DNA of 24,055 nt from the NCBI GenBank assembly GCA_046541515.1, contig JBKHDD010000060.1, positions 1 to 24,055 of the forward strand. The letters run 5' to 3'. The notes beneath the pieces were generated by a model, which did no database searches, had not been told where the DNA came from, and worked only from the letters and a program-made list of their open reading frames with translations. Within the stretch, counting starts at the first letter, position 1, and each line of letters opens with the position of its first letter. Of the stretch, positions 1 to 6,254 are shown in pieces. Position numbers and translations under genes: made by a program. This stretch comes from CAYFVR01 sp046541515 (GTDB lineage Bacteria > Desulfobacterota > Desulfobacteria > Desulfobacterales > Desulfococcaceae).

Positions 1-67
1 CCCATCCCAAGCCTTGGCGGGGCGAACGGATAGGCGGTGAGTTGAGGGGCTTGGTTTGGGTTGCCGC

Positions 68-82
68 GTAAATTGAATTTAC
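68..82. promoter_or_regulatory. 15-bp dyad upstream of the pcm leader ORF
   Basis: The sequence GTAAATT-G-AATTTAC is a perfect 7-1-7 inverted repeat 32 bp before the leader ORF start. It is AT-rich against a GC-rich background and sits where an operator or promoter could lie. No -35/-10 pair is convincing, so a protein-binding role is inference only. Confidence 0.3.
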
Positions 83-113
83 CCTGGTTTCTTGCAGCGG
101 AGGAGGAGGCGTA

Positions 114-170
114 ATGCAAACAGAGAACAAACCGAAAAGGACCCAAGGGGGACGGGGAGGTTTGGGATGA
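114..170 (+). CDS. 18-residue leader peptide ORF coupled to pcm
   Basis: An ATG at 114 follows an unusually strong purine-rich ribosome site (GGAGGAGGAGG, 99-109). It opens an 18-codon ORF rich in Gly, Lys and Arg, whose TGA (168-170) overlaps the likely pcm start at 167 in an ATGA junction. It is in a different frame from pcm. The arrangement suggests translational coupling, or a leader that loads ribosomes onto pcm. The peptide itself resembles nothing I recognise. An alternative is that translation starts at TTG 92 in the pcm frame, which would make this ORF a coincidence. Confidence 0.45.
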   Translation: MQTENKPKRTQGGRGGLG

Positions 171-811
171 ACGCGCTTTCTCCCCAGGAAATCATGGTGC
201 GGGACCACCTTCAACGGCGGGGCATCCAGGACGAGGCGGTGCTGAACGCAATGAAAACGGTGCCCAGGGAGGAATTCGTTCCCGAGGACATGCGCCATTA
301 TGCCTACCGGGATTCGCCGTTGCCCATCGGCCACGGTCAAACCATTTCCCAGCCTTTTATCGTGGCGAAAATGGTGGAACGGCTGGAGCTGGGACCGGAG
401 GACAAGGTGCTGGAAATCGGCGCGGGGTCCGGCTACGGCGCGGCCATTTTGAGCCGGATGGCGAAGACCGTCTATACCGTGGAACGGCATGAATCGCTGG
501 CGGTTCGCGCCCGGGAAAGGCTGGAAGCCCTGGGATACGACAATGTTCACGTCATCGTGAACGACGGCAGCATGGGCTGGCCGGACGCCGCGCCCTACGA
601 CGCCATCGTGGCCACCGCCGGCGCGCCACGGGTGCCCAAATCGCTAAAGCAACAGTTGGCCATCGGCGGCCGGATGGTGCTGCCCGTGGGCTCCATGCCG
701 GAACGGCAAATTCTGATTCGGTTGCGAAAAATCGACGAAAACGAGTTTAGCGAAGAAACCCTGGAGGCCGTTCGTTTCGTTCCCCTTGTGGGCGAAGAAG
801 GATGGCGATAA
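167..811 (+). CDS. pcm: Protein-L-isoaspartate O-methyltransferase
   Basis: Repairs aged proteins by methylating isoaspartyl residues with S-adenosylmethionine in the cytoplasm. The protein has the family signature LPIGHGQTISQP near residues 50-61, the AdoMet-binding loop VLEIGAGSGYGA, and the later segments TVERHE and DGSMGW followed by DAIVATAGAP, in the normal order. From ATG 167 it is 214 residues, the usual family length. A longer version from TTG 92 would add 25 residues of low-complexity Arg-rich sequence. ATG 167 is preferred because GGGGAGG lies at 154-160 with proper spacing. It follows a short leader ORF with an ATGA overlap. The product assignment is firm; the start is likely. Confidence 0.94.
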   Translation: MNALSPQEIMVRDHLQRRGIQDEAVLNAMKTVPREEFVPEDMRHYAYRDSPLPIGHGQTISQPFIVAKMVERLELGPEDKVLEIGAGSGYGAAILSRMAKTVYTVERHESLAVRARERLEALGYDNVHVIVNDGSMGWPDAAPYDAIVATAGAPRVPKSLKQQLAIGGRMVLPVGSMPERQILIRLRKIDENEFSEETLEAVRFVPLVGEEGWR

Positions 812-879
812 ACCCACATCATGAAACGACGAAATATGCTTGAAGAAGGCACGTGTTGCGCTCTCGAGAAACGGAGTTC

Positions 880-950
880 GTATCCAGGGGCGAGGGGCCC
901 CGTTCCCGCCCTTCGGCGGACAGGGCGGGCCCGGAGGCCCGCCCCTCGCG
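880..950. repeat. GC-rich hairpin (REP-like), intergenic
   Basis: The gap after pcm holds a very GC-rich patch of repeated GGGGC/GCCCC words. Its core is a perfect 9-bp stem, GGGCGGGCC (923-931), loop CGGA, GGCCCGCCC (936-944). No T-run follows, so it is not a canonical intrinsic terminator. It looks like a REP-type palindrome and could still stop or stabilise the pcm transcript. The rest of the 812-1009 gap shows nothing else. Confidence 0.5.
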
Positions 951-1009
951 TCCAAAATCATAATTTATGGACTCCGAAAGCATAAAGAACGGAAATGAAA
1001 GGAGTGTCG

Positions 1010-1216
1010 ATGAACCGGAATGTTTCCCCCGATATCGGGCTGCGTCGCCTCATCCGGCGATACCGGAACGAATTTCGCAACCCCGAAAATCTGAACCACT
1101 ACGCGGAGGAAGATTTTCGGGAGGCCGAACGAAAATACATCCGTTTTTGCCTGACGGGAAATCCCCCGGGCGCAACGGAGCATGGGGTGGATGGGTTTCC
1201 GGGAGATCGAGCGTAG
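1010..1216 (+). CDS. Small hypothetical protein
   Basis: A 68-residue basic protein of unknown function. ATG 1010 is preferred over ATG 995 because AAAGGAG (998-1004) sits five bases upstream. The N-terminal two thirds looks helical and charged, with an Arg/Glu-rich segment ending RKYIRFCL. The C-terminal tail is Gly/Pro-rich and probably disordered. There is no signal peptide, membrane segment or recognisable motif. It lies alone between pcm and another small ORF. The good ribosome site argues for a real gene, but length and lack of homology recall keep confidence moderate. Confidence 0.5.
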   Translation: MNRNVSPDIGLRRLIRRYRNEFRNPENLNHYAEEDFREAERKYIRFCLTGNPPGATEHGVDGFPGDRA

Positions 1217-1682
1217 CAATCGGCTCCGTTGAATGGGAAAAAGCAGGCTGGGGCAGTGATTTCCTCGAAAAATCAAGCGGTTGCGCGGGAATGGTTTTGT
1301 GATCCAACCTCCCGATTTTATTTGGATTCCCATTCAACCGAACCAGCGCCCTTTTGCCCTGAGTTGGAAAAAAAATGAGGGGCTTGCGTTGTAACCGACT
1401 GATTTATCGTTTTATATAGTGAAAAAATTACCGAACCATTGGCGCGGCGCTTTCCATTTTTAAATTACACCTTGATTCATTCTTTGAAAATTGGTAACCG
1501 ATGCCGTCCGGAATTCCGTTGGCCGGCATCAGGCGTTTTAATAACCCCGTTCCCGCCGGCGAGATCGGTCCCGGTCTTTCGAAACCCCGTATGCGGATTA
1601 GGGATAGGGCGTTTGGCGGCGCCCCTCTCGGCTCGTATGCATGACAAAAAAAAGATTTCCTTTGCCCCGAGGAGTTTCTCGA
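1217..1682. other. Intergenic stretch, little structure
   Basis: A 466-base gap more AT-rich than its surroundings near 1370-1500. The only candidate signal is TTGTAA (1389-1394), 18 bases, TATATA (1413-1418), a weak sigma-70-like pair on the plus strand that could serve the small ORF at 1683. I see no convincing coding region, repeat or RNA gene. Confidence 0.35.
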
Positions 1683-1907
1683 ATGACGGAGTATCCCCCC
1701 ACCATTTCCACGATTCTGCTCCACGCCATGCAGGGCATGGATCGGGCCAACGCCGGCCTGGAATTGGCCGAAAAACAACGAAATGAGCGGCTTGCTATTT
1801 TTCTGCGGGAGGCGGCCGCCCACTACGCCTCCATCGTGGCCTCCGCCGAAGCGGTGGTCCAGGAGTCCATTCCGCAATCGCACGCGTGCAGGGTGGATTG
1901 GGATTGA
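1683..1907 (+). CDS. Small hypothetical helical protein
   Basis: A 74-residue acidic, Ala/Glu-rich protein predicted to be largely helical (LLHAMQGMDRANAGLELAEK and the following segment). ATG 1683 is preferred over the in-frame ATG 1641 because GAGGAG (1669-1674) lies eight bases upstream. There is no signal peptide or membrane segment. It ends about 30 bases before a strong intrinsic terminator, which supports it being the last gene of a transcript. I do not recognise the family. Confidence 0.55.
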   Translation: MTEYPPTISTILLHAMQGMDRANAGLELAEKQRNERLAIFLREAAAHYASIVASAEAVVQESIPQSHACRVDWD

Positions 1908-1938
1908 TTCCTTCCACCTCCCCTTCCCCGCCATGCGT

Positions 1939-1985
1939 CGCGGGCGTTTTTCTCCGGAAAGGAGAAAGCGCCCGCCGTTTTTTTT
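1939..1985 (+). terminator. Intrinsic terminator after the 1683 ORF
   Basis: GCGGGCG (1940-1946) pairs with CGCCCGC (1969-1975). The stem continues as TTTCTCC/GGAGAAA around a short loop, and eight T residues follow (1978-1985). This is a textbook plus-strand terminator. It abuts the stop codon of the convergent phosphoribosyltransferase gene. Confidence 0.9.
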
Positions 1986-2679
1986 AGCCCGGGCCGACGC
2001 CTTCCGCCACCAGCATGGCTTCCACCACGTCGGTTTCCAGGTCGCGCCAGTTTTGGTAGGCCGCGGCCACGGCGAAGCGCATGCCGTCCTGGACGTTGGG
2101 ACAGAAAAATTCGTCCACGGGGTTGTCCAGCGCCGTCAACGATCGGCGAGGCGCGGTGGGCGCAGCCACGACCACCTTGGCCGCGCCCCGCTTGCGCACC
2201 ATGAAGATCGAGGCTTTCATGGTGAATCCCGAAGCCAGCCCGTCGTCCGTCAAAATCACGGTTTTCCCCTCCAGGTCCGGAAAGGGTCGCCGTCCCCGCA
2301 GCCGTTCATTCCGTTGCGCCAGCTCCCCCCGCACCTTGGCCGACTGGTGTTCCACCTGGTCCGGGCTCAAGTTCAGCGTCGCCATCAACGCTTCGTTCAA
2401 AAACAAGTCCCCTTCCTGGGTCATGGCCCCGAAGCCGGCCTCGGTGTCGCCGGGGATCTGGATTTTTCTCACGATGATCAGGTCCATGGGGCATTTCAGG
2501 GCCCGGCGGATTTCGCGGGCCACCGGCACGCCGCCCATGGGGATGGTCAGCAGAAATACATCCTCCCGGTTCGCGTAGGCGGGCGCAAGCATTTTTCCCA
2601 AAAATTCGCCCGCGTCCTCCCGATCCCGAAACACGCCGTGCCGGTTCCGCAGTTCGTGGCATTCATGGATTTTGGCCAT
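1984..2679 (-). CDS. Phosphoribosyltransferase family protein
   Basis: A 231-residue type I phosphoribosyltransferase-fold protein. The PRPP-binding signature is VILTDDGLASGFT, with acidic DD followed by the small-residue loop, about two thirds along. An upstream IPMGGVPVAREI segment matches the fold's PPi loop region. This subfamily is common in bacteria and often poorly characterised, so the acceptor base is unknown. The start was set at 2679 because GGAAGGGAA lies just upstream. A longer in-frame ORF to 2808 adds a Cys/Phe-rich, Arg-rich N-terminus unlike the family. It is a single gene, convergent with the small ORFs to its left and terminated close to their terminator. Confidence 0.85.
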   Translation of the reverse strand: MAKIHECHELRNRHGVFRDREDAGEFLGKMLAPAYANREDVFLLTIPMGGVPVAREIRRALKCPMDLIIVRKIQIPGDTEAGFGAMTQEGDLFLNEALMATLNLSPDQVEHQSAKVRGELAQRNERLRGRRPFPDLEGKTVILTDDGLASGFTMKASIFMVRKRGAAKVVVAAPTAPRRSLTALDNPVDEFFCPNVQDGMRFAVAAAYQNWRDLETDVVEAMLVAEGVGPG

Positions 2680-2833
2680 GGGATATTCCCTTCCGTTCCT
2701 TTGGTGTTGGCTTTGCCGGCATTTTTTGCAGAATAAAAAAAACGGCGCCGCGCGAACATCGGGAGAACCCTGTAATAAGCCGGCGGGGATTGTGTAGTTG
2801 GGGGACAAGGAGGGAAGTTGCCGTCGCGTGCAG

Positions 2834-2870
2834 AAAAAAAAGGCGCCCTCCCCCGCGGGAGGACGCCCTT
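2834..2870 (-). terminator. Intrinsic terminator of rsgA
   Basis: On the minus strand an 11-bp stem, GGCGTCCTCCC with GGGAGGGCGCC (one G-T wobble), is followed by eight T residues (A-run 2834-2841 on the plus strand). It lies about 80 bases beyond the rsgA stop, between rsgA and the phosphoribosyltransferase, so the two minus-strand genes are probably separate transcripts. Confidence 0.88.
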
Positions 2871-2947
2871 TCGGTTATCGAAGCCAAGCGCCGTTCGCCC
2901 GGCCGGCCCCATCCAATTTTTCGGGACATTGGGAGCGGCGCTTGGTC

Positions 2948-4030
2948 CTATCTGCGATTCTTTTTGCCCTTCATGACCGTCTTGACCATCTTCGCAAATT
3001 CTTTGTCTTTATGTCGTTTTTCCGCATACGACATTTCGTTGAACGCCGCTTCCCGCTTCATCTTCAGGTAGTTTTGGTATCGCTTTTCCGGAATTTCGCC
3101 GTCTTTCACCGCCCGCAACACGGCGCATCCCTTTTCGTTGGTGTGGGAGCAATCGCCGAACCGGCATTCCGCCGACAGTTCGACGATTTCCGAAAAGGTC
3201 TCGTCGATGCCGGTTTCCACCGAAAAATTCCCCAGCTCCCGCATCCCCGGCGTGTCGATCAGCATCGCGCCGGATTCCAGCACGATCAACTGCCGGTGGG
3301 TGGTGGTATGGCGTCCTTTTTGGTCTTTTTCGCGGACGGCCTTCGTCGCGAAAACCGGGTCGCCAACCAGATGGTTCAGCAATGTGGTTTTCCCGACGCC
3401 GGAGGAACCCAACAGGCAATAGGTTTTACGCGGTTCCAGAAGGCTTTGGACTTCTTCCAAGCCCTCCCCGGTTTCGTTGCTGAAGGCCCGCACCCGCAAA
3501 TCCGGCATGACTTCTTGGATTTGGCGCACCCGCTCTTCAATTTCCGTCTCGGGGAGCAGATCGCTTTTGCTCAGCAATACCACCGGCGCGATTTGTCCCT
3601 CCTTGGCCATCACCACGTACCGCTCCAGCCGCCCGAGGTGGAAATTGGCGTCCAGGGATTGAACGATGAAGGCCACGTCGATGTTCGCGGCGATCAGTTG
3701 AAAATCCACCTTCTTTCCCGCCGTCTTCCGTTTCAGCAGGGATTTCCGGGGCAGCACCTTGTGAACGAGGCAGAATTCGCCCCCATCGATAAACGTGCCC
3801 AACACCCAGTCTCCCACCGTGGGAAAATCCAAGGGCGACGTGGCGGCAAACAGCATTTTTCCGATCAACTCGGCGTAAACGTCCTTCTCGCCGTTGTTCA
3901 AAACGTAGCTGTCCTTGTGGACCGCCATGACTCGGCCGAGGTCCAGACCATCCCGTTCTCCCGGGCCTAGCGGTTCCAGGAAGGACTGTTCAAAGCCGAG
4001 GGTTTCCATGGGATTTGCGATGTTGTTCAT
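2948..4030 (-). CDS. rsgA: Ribosome small-subunit-dependent GTPase RsgA
   Basis: A circularly permuted GTPase that checks late maturation of the 30S ribosomal subunit. The 360-residue protein has an N-terminal OB-like domain and then G motifs in permuted order: G4 LLSKSDL near 150, the P-loop GSSGVGKTTL from residue 208, and G3 DTPGMRE. The C-terminal zinc site is complete: C289, C294, H296 and C302 in the CxxxxCxHxxxxxC arrangement. The C-terminus is strongly basic (KGKKNRR), as expected for rRNA binding. The start is uncertain: ATG 4030 and the in-frame ATG seven codons later both lack a good ribosome site. It stands alone with its own terminator. Confidence 0.95.
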   Translation of the reverse strand: MNNIANPMETLGFEQSFLEPLGPGERDGLDLGRVMAVHKDSYVLNNGEKDVYAELIGKMLFAATSPLDFPTVGDWVLGTFIDGGEFCLVHKVLPRKSLLKRKTAGKKVDFQLIAANIDVAFIVQSLDANFHLGRLERYVVMAKEGQIAPVVLLSKSDLLPETEIEERVRQIQEVMPDLRVRAFSNETGEGLEEVQSLLEPRKTYCLLGSSGVGKTTLLNHLVGDPVFATKAVREKDQKGRHTTTHRQLIVLESGAMLIDTPGMRELGNFSVETGIDETFSEIVELSAECRFGDCSHTNEKGCAVLRAVKDGEIPEKRYQNYLKMKREAAFNEMSYAEKRHKDKEFAKMVKTVMKGKKNRR

Positions 4031-4111
4031 GGGAGGTTCAAAAATACCTTTTTGAAGGAATGAAATTGGGAGGTTCAGGGTTCCATCCGCACGCCATCCG
4101 CCAAAGAAAAA

Positions 4112-4322
4112 TCATTTCATCCGCTCCCTGGATTGAAATTGATCGATATCCGCTCGACGTGCTCTTTGCTTGAGGCAATCTTCCGTAAGCAAGGACGCCA
4201 TTTTTTCGGCGGCGGCGGAAACAATGCATTGATTGACGGAAATGCCATCTTACTTCGCAAGCTGACGAATCTTTTCGTGAAGGGAATATCGAATATCCTA
4301 CAATCAAATCCGAGACAATCAT
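4112..4322 (-). pseudogene. Dead copy of the ribbon-helix-helix gene found at 12470-12712
   Basis: Minus-strand translation gives LHEKIRQLAK, stop, DGIS, then NQ.IVSAAAEKMASLLTE, collinear with the intact protein at 12470-12712 (LHEKIRQLAKEEGISINQ and onward). A Glu codon has become TAA, the N-terminal beta-strand region no longer aligns and seems shifted by extra bases, and the C-terminal tail is replaced. Nucleotide identity over about 150 bases is obvious by eye. This is a decayed duplicate, not a functional antitoxin gene. The relic stops where the adjacent MITE-like element begins a little upstream, so insertion and decay may be linked. Confidence 0.8.
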
Positions 4323-4444
4323 TTTCGTGCGGCAATCCAATCCCCCGCAATTTTTCGAAGCACGTTTGCGGCACATAAAAACCAATCGACGACCCCGTTC
4401 TTGCCGTCGCGGATGACGGGGACCGCGTCAAAATGAACGGCCAT
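4319..4444 (-). pseudogene. Gene relic with a VPVIxDGK motif, abutting the MITE-like element
   Basis: From ATG 4444 there is a 41-codon ORF whose TGA overlaps the ATG of the ribbon-helix-helix relic (ATGA). It contains VPVIRDGKNGVV. The selenoprotein at 18633-18833 ends with VPVIYDGKDVVV, and over 37 bases (4388-4424 against the matching stretch near 18651) 31 are the same by eye. The rest does not match, so this may be a fragment of a related gene joined to foreign sequence, or a chance resemblance. The start lies three bases from the element boundary, consistent with truncation by insertion. No function is claimed. Confidence 0.35.
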
Positions 4445-4446
4445 AG

Positions 4447-4712
4447 TTCTACTTTGGCGCCTGAGGGACTCGGCAACAGCTGAAATACCGTTTTGGATTT
4501 CCATTGCTCAACCGTGCAAGATTGCGCAAGGGCGAATGCAATTCGCCCCTACCCGATTTCGTCAAAAAACGGCATTGGGATGAAAACGGTACATTGACAA
4601 ATTCCGAGTCCCCGACGGGTTTCTCCCCCTTTTGTAAAGGGGGCCGGGGGGATTTTTTGGACCGGAAGACTCCGTTTCCACTTCCAAAGCACCAAGGCGC
4701 CAAAGTGGAAAT
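4447..4712. mobile_element. MITE-like inverted-repeat element, copy A
   Basis: The left end TTCTACTTTGGCGCC (4447-4461) and the right end GGCGCCAAAGTGGAA (4696-4710) are inverted repeats with one mismatch. Inside, further inverted arms recur (GGGACTCGG...ACCGTTTT near 4466-4494, and its complement near 4575-4612). There are also two palindromes: GGGCGAAT-GCA-ATTCGCCC (4530-4548) and CCCCCTTT-TGT-AAAGGGGG (4625-4643). The right 90 bases match, in opposite orientation, the element at 21493-21623. There is no transposase ORF, so it would need one in trans. It ends about 150 bases before the activator gene. Confidence 0.7.
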
Positions 4713-4865
4713 ATCTATCGGTTCTCTGAAATATCCTTGAATCCCCGAATCGCGGCTGTTATTTTTAAAAATTTGGGAAGTGATCGATATGCAAAATCGA
4801 ACCCGGCGATGGACCGTCACCGTTCCGACGGTCGCCGGCGCGGTTTCGGACGAGAAAGGCATGAA

Positions 4866-6254
4866 ATGTCGCGTAAAACGGATCTTGGCGCCGCGGACGC
4901 TCCGGAAAATCCGGATTTCGGCCCCTGGCTCCGGCACGCTTCCATCCTGGTCGTGGACGACGAAGTCGGAATGCGGCACTACCTGACCCGCACCCTCGGC
5001 CCGCGCTGCAAGATCGTCGAAGAGGCCGCGGACGCCGAGGAGGCCTCCCGCAAACTGGACGATCAACACTTCGACCTGATGATTCTCGACAACATCCTGC
5101 CCGGAAAAAACGGGGTGGAATGGCTGACCGAACGGCAGGAAACCGGCTGTTTTCCCAACGCGATTCTCATTACCGCCTACGCCGATCTGGACACGGCCAT
5201 TCAAGCCCTGCGGGCCGGCGCCATGGACTTTGTTCTCAAGCCTTTTCGGATGAACCAAATCCTGAACGCCGTGGCGCGGTGTCTGGAGCGCATGCGGCTG
5301 CAAAGCGAGCTTTTCGTGCTTCGGCACGAACTTCGCACGGCGCCGGACCAGATTCGGCTGGGCGAAAAGCTGATCGGCCGGTCCCGGGGAATCCGCGAAA
5401 TTCGCGAAACCATCGCCCGGGTCGCTTCGTTGCCCACCTCCATTTTGATCACCGGCGAATCCGGGACCGGCAAGGAAGTCGTCGCCCGATCCATCCACGG
5501 CCTGTCCGACCGCGCCCAAAAATCGTTTGTCCCCATCAATTGCGCGGCCATTCCGCACGACATGATCGAAGCCGAACTGTTCGGCCATCGAAAAGGGGCG
5601 TTTACCGGGGCCGAAGCCGCCCGGGAGGGCCTGTTCATGCACGCCCAGGGCGGAACCTTGTTCTTCGACGAGGTCGGCGAGCTTCCGCCGGCCACCCAGA
5701 GCAAGCTGTTGCGGGCCATCGAAGCCCGCCGCATCCGTCCGCTGGGGTCGGAGCGCGAGGCCCCGGTGGACGTGCGCTTTCTCTTCGCCACCAACCAGAA
5801 CCTGGAAAAGGCCGTCCAAGACGGTCGATTCAGAACCGATCTGTACTATCGAATCAACGTGATGCAAATCCGCATCCCGCCCCTGCGGGAGCGTCCGGAG
5901 GACATCGCGGACCTGGCCCATCTTTTCATGAACCGGCTTTCCCGGCGGTTGGGAATGGCCCCGGTCGCCATCGATCCGCCGATCCGGGCCGGACTGGAAT
6001 CTTACGAATGGCCCGGCAATGCGCGGGAACTGCGGAATTTGATCGAAAGAACGCTGATCCTGGGCCGTTTTCCGCCCCAGTTCCGGTCGGAAAGCGACTT
6101 GCCGCCGGAAAACGCGGAAACGCTGGAGGCGGTGGAGCGCCGCCACATTCTGAAGGTTCTGTCCGAATGCGGCGGCAACCGGAAGGAGGCGGCCCGACGA
6201 CTGGGCGTGTCCCGCAAAACCATCGATCGAAAATGGGCCGAATGGAATGGTTGA
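4866..6254 (+). CDS. NtrC-family sigma-54-dependent response regulator
   Basis: A 462-residue activator of sigma-54 promoters, domains in order. The receiver (about 25-145) has ILVVDDE, phospho-acceptor D75 in MILDN, and the conserved Thr and Lys in LITAYAD and LKPF. The AAA+ domain has Walker A GESGTGKE from residue 197, an intact GAFTGA loop at 244-249 that contacts sigma-54, Walker B TLFFDEVGE, and the R-finger region FRTDLYYRINV. A Fis-type helix-turn-helix (NRKEAARRLGVSRKTI) ends the protein. ATG 4866 follows AGAAAGG; upstream in-frame starts add only low-complexity sequence. Its stop overlaps the kinase gene by eight bases, so the two form a cognate pair. A likely target is the sigma-54 promoter at 8553. 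Confidence 0.95.
   Translation: MSRKTDLGAADAPENPDFGPWLRHASILVVDDEVGMRHYLTRTLGPRCKIVEEAADAEEASRKLDDQHFDLMILDNILPGKNGVEWLTERQETGCFPNAILITAYADLDTAIQALRAGAMDFVLKPFRMNQILNAVARCLERMRLQSELFVLRHELRTAPDQIRLGEKLIGRSRGIREIRETIARVASLPTSILITGESGTGKEVVARSIHGLSDRAQKSFVPINCAAIPHDMIEAELFGHRKGAFTGAEAAREGLFMHAQGGTLFFDEVGELPPATQSKLLRAIEARRIRPLGSEREAPVDVRFLFATNQNLEKAVQDGRFRTDLYYRINVMQIRIPPLRERPEDIADLAHLFMNRLSRRLGMAPVAIDPPIRAGLESYEWPGNARELRNLIERTLILGRFPPQFRSESDLPPENAETLEAVERRHILKVLSECGGNRKEAARRLGVSRKTIDRKWAEWNG

Noticed and set aside
880..950. Structured non-coding RNA or riboswitch after pcm
   Set aside because: Only a simple GC-rich hairpin is visible, without a conserved core or downstream gene to regulate; a REP-like repeat is the simpler call.
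2730..2760. Possible minus-strand terminator near the A-run at 2736
   Set aside because: The A-run adjoins GGCGCC but no stem longer than a few base pairs forms, and it lies upstream of the phosphoribosyltransferase start.
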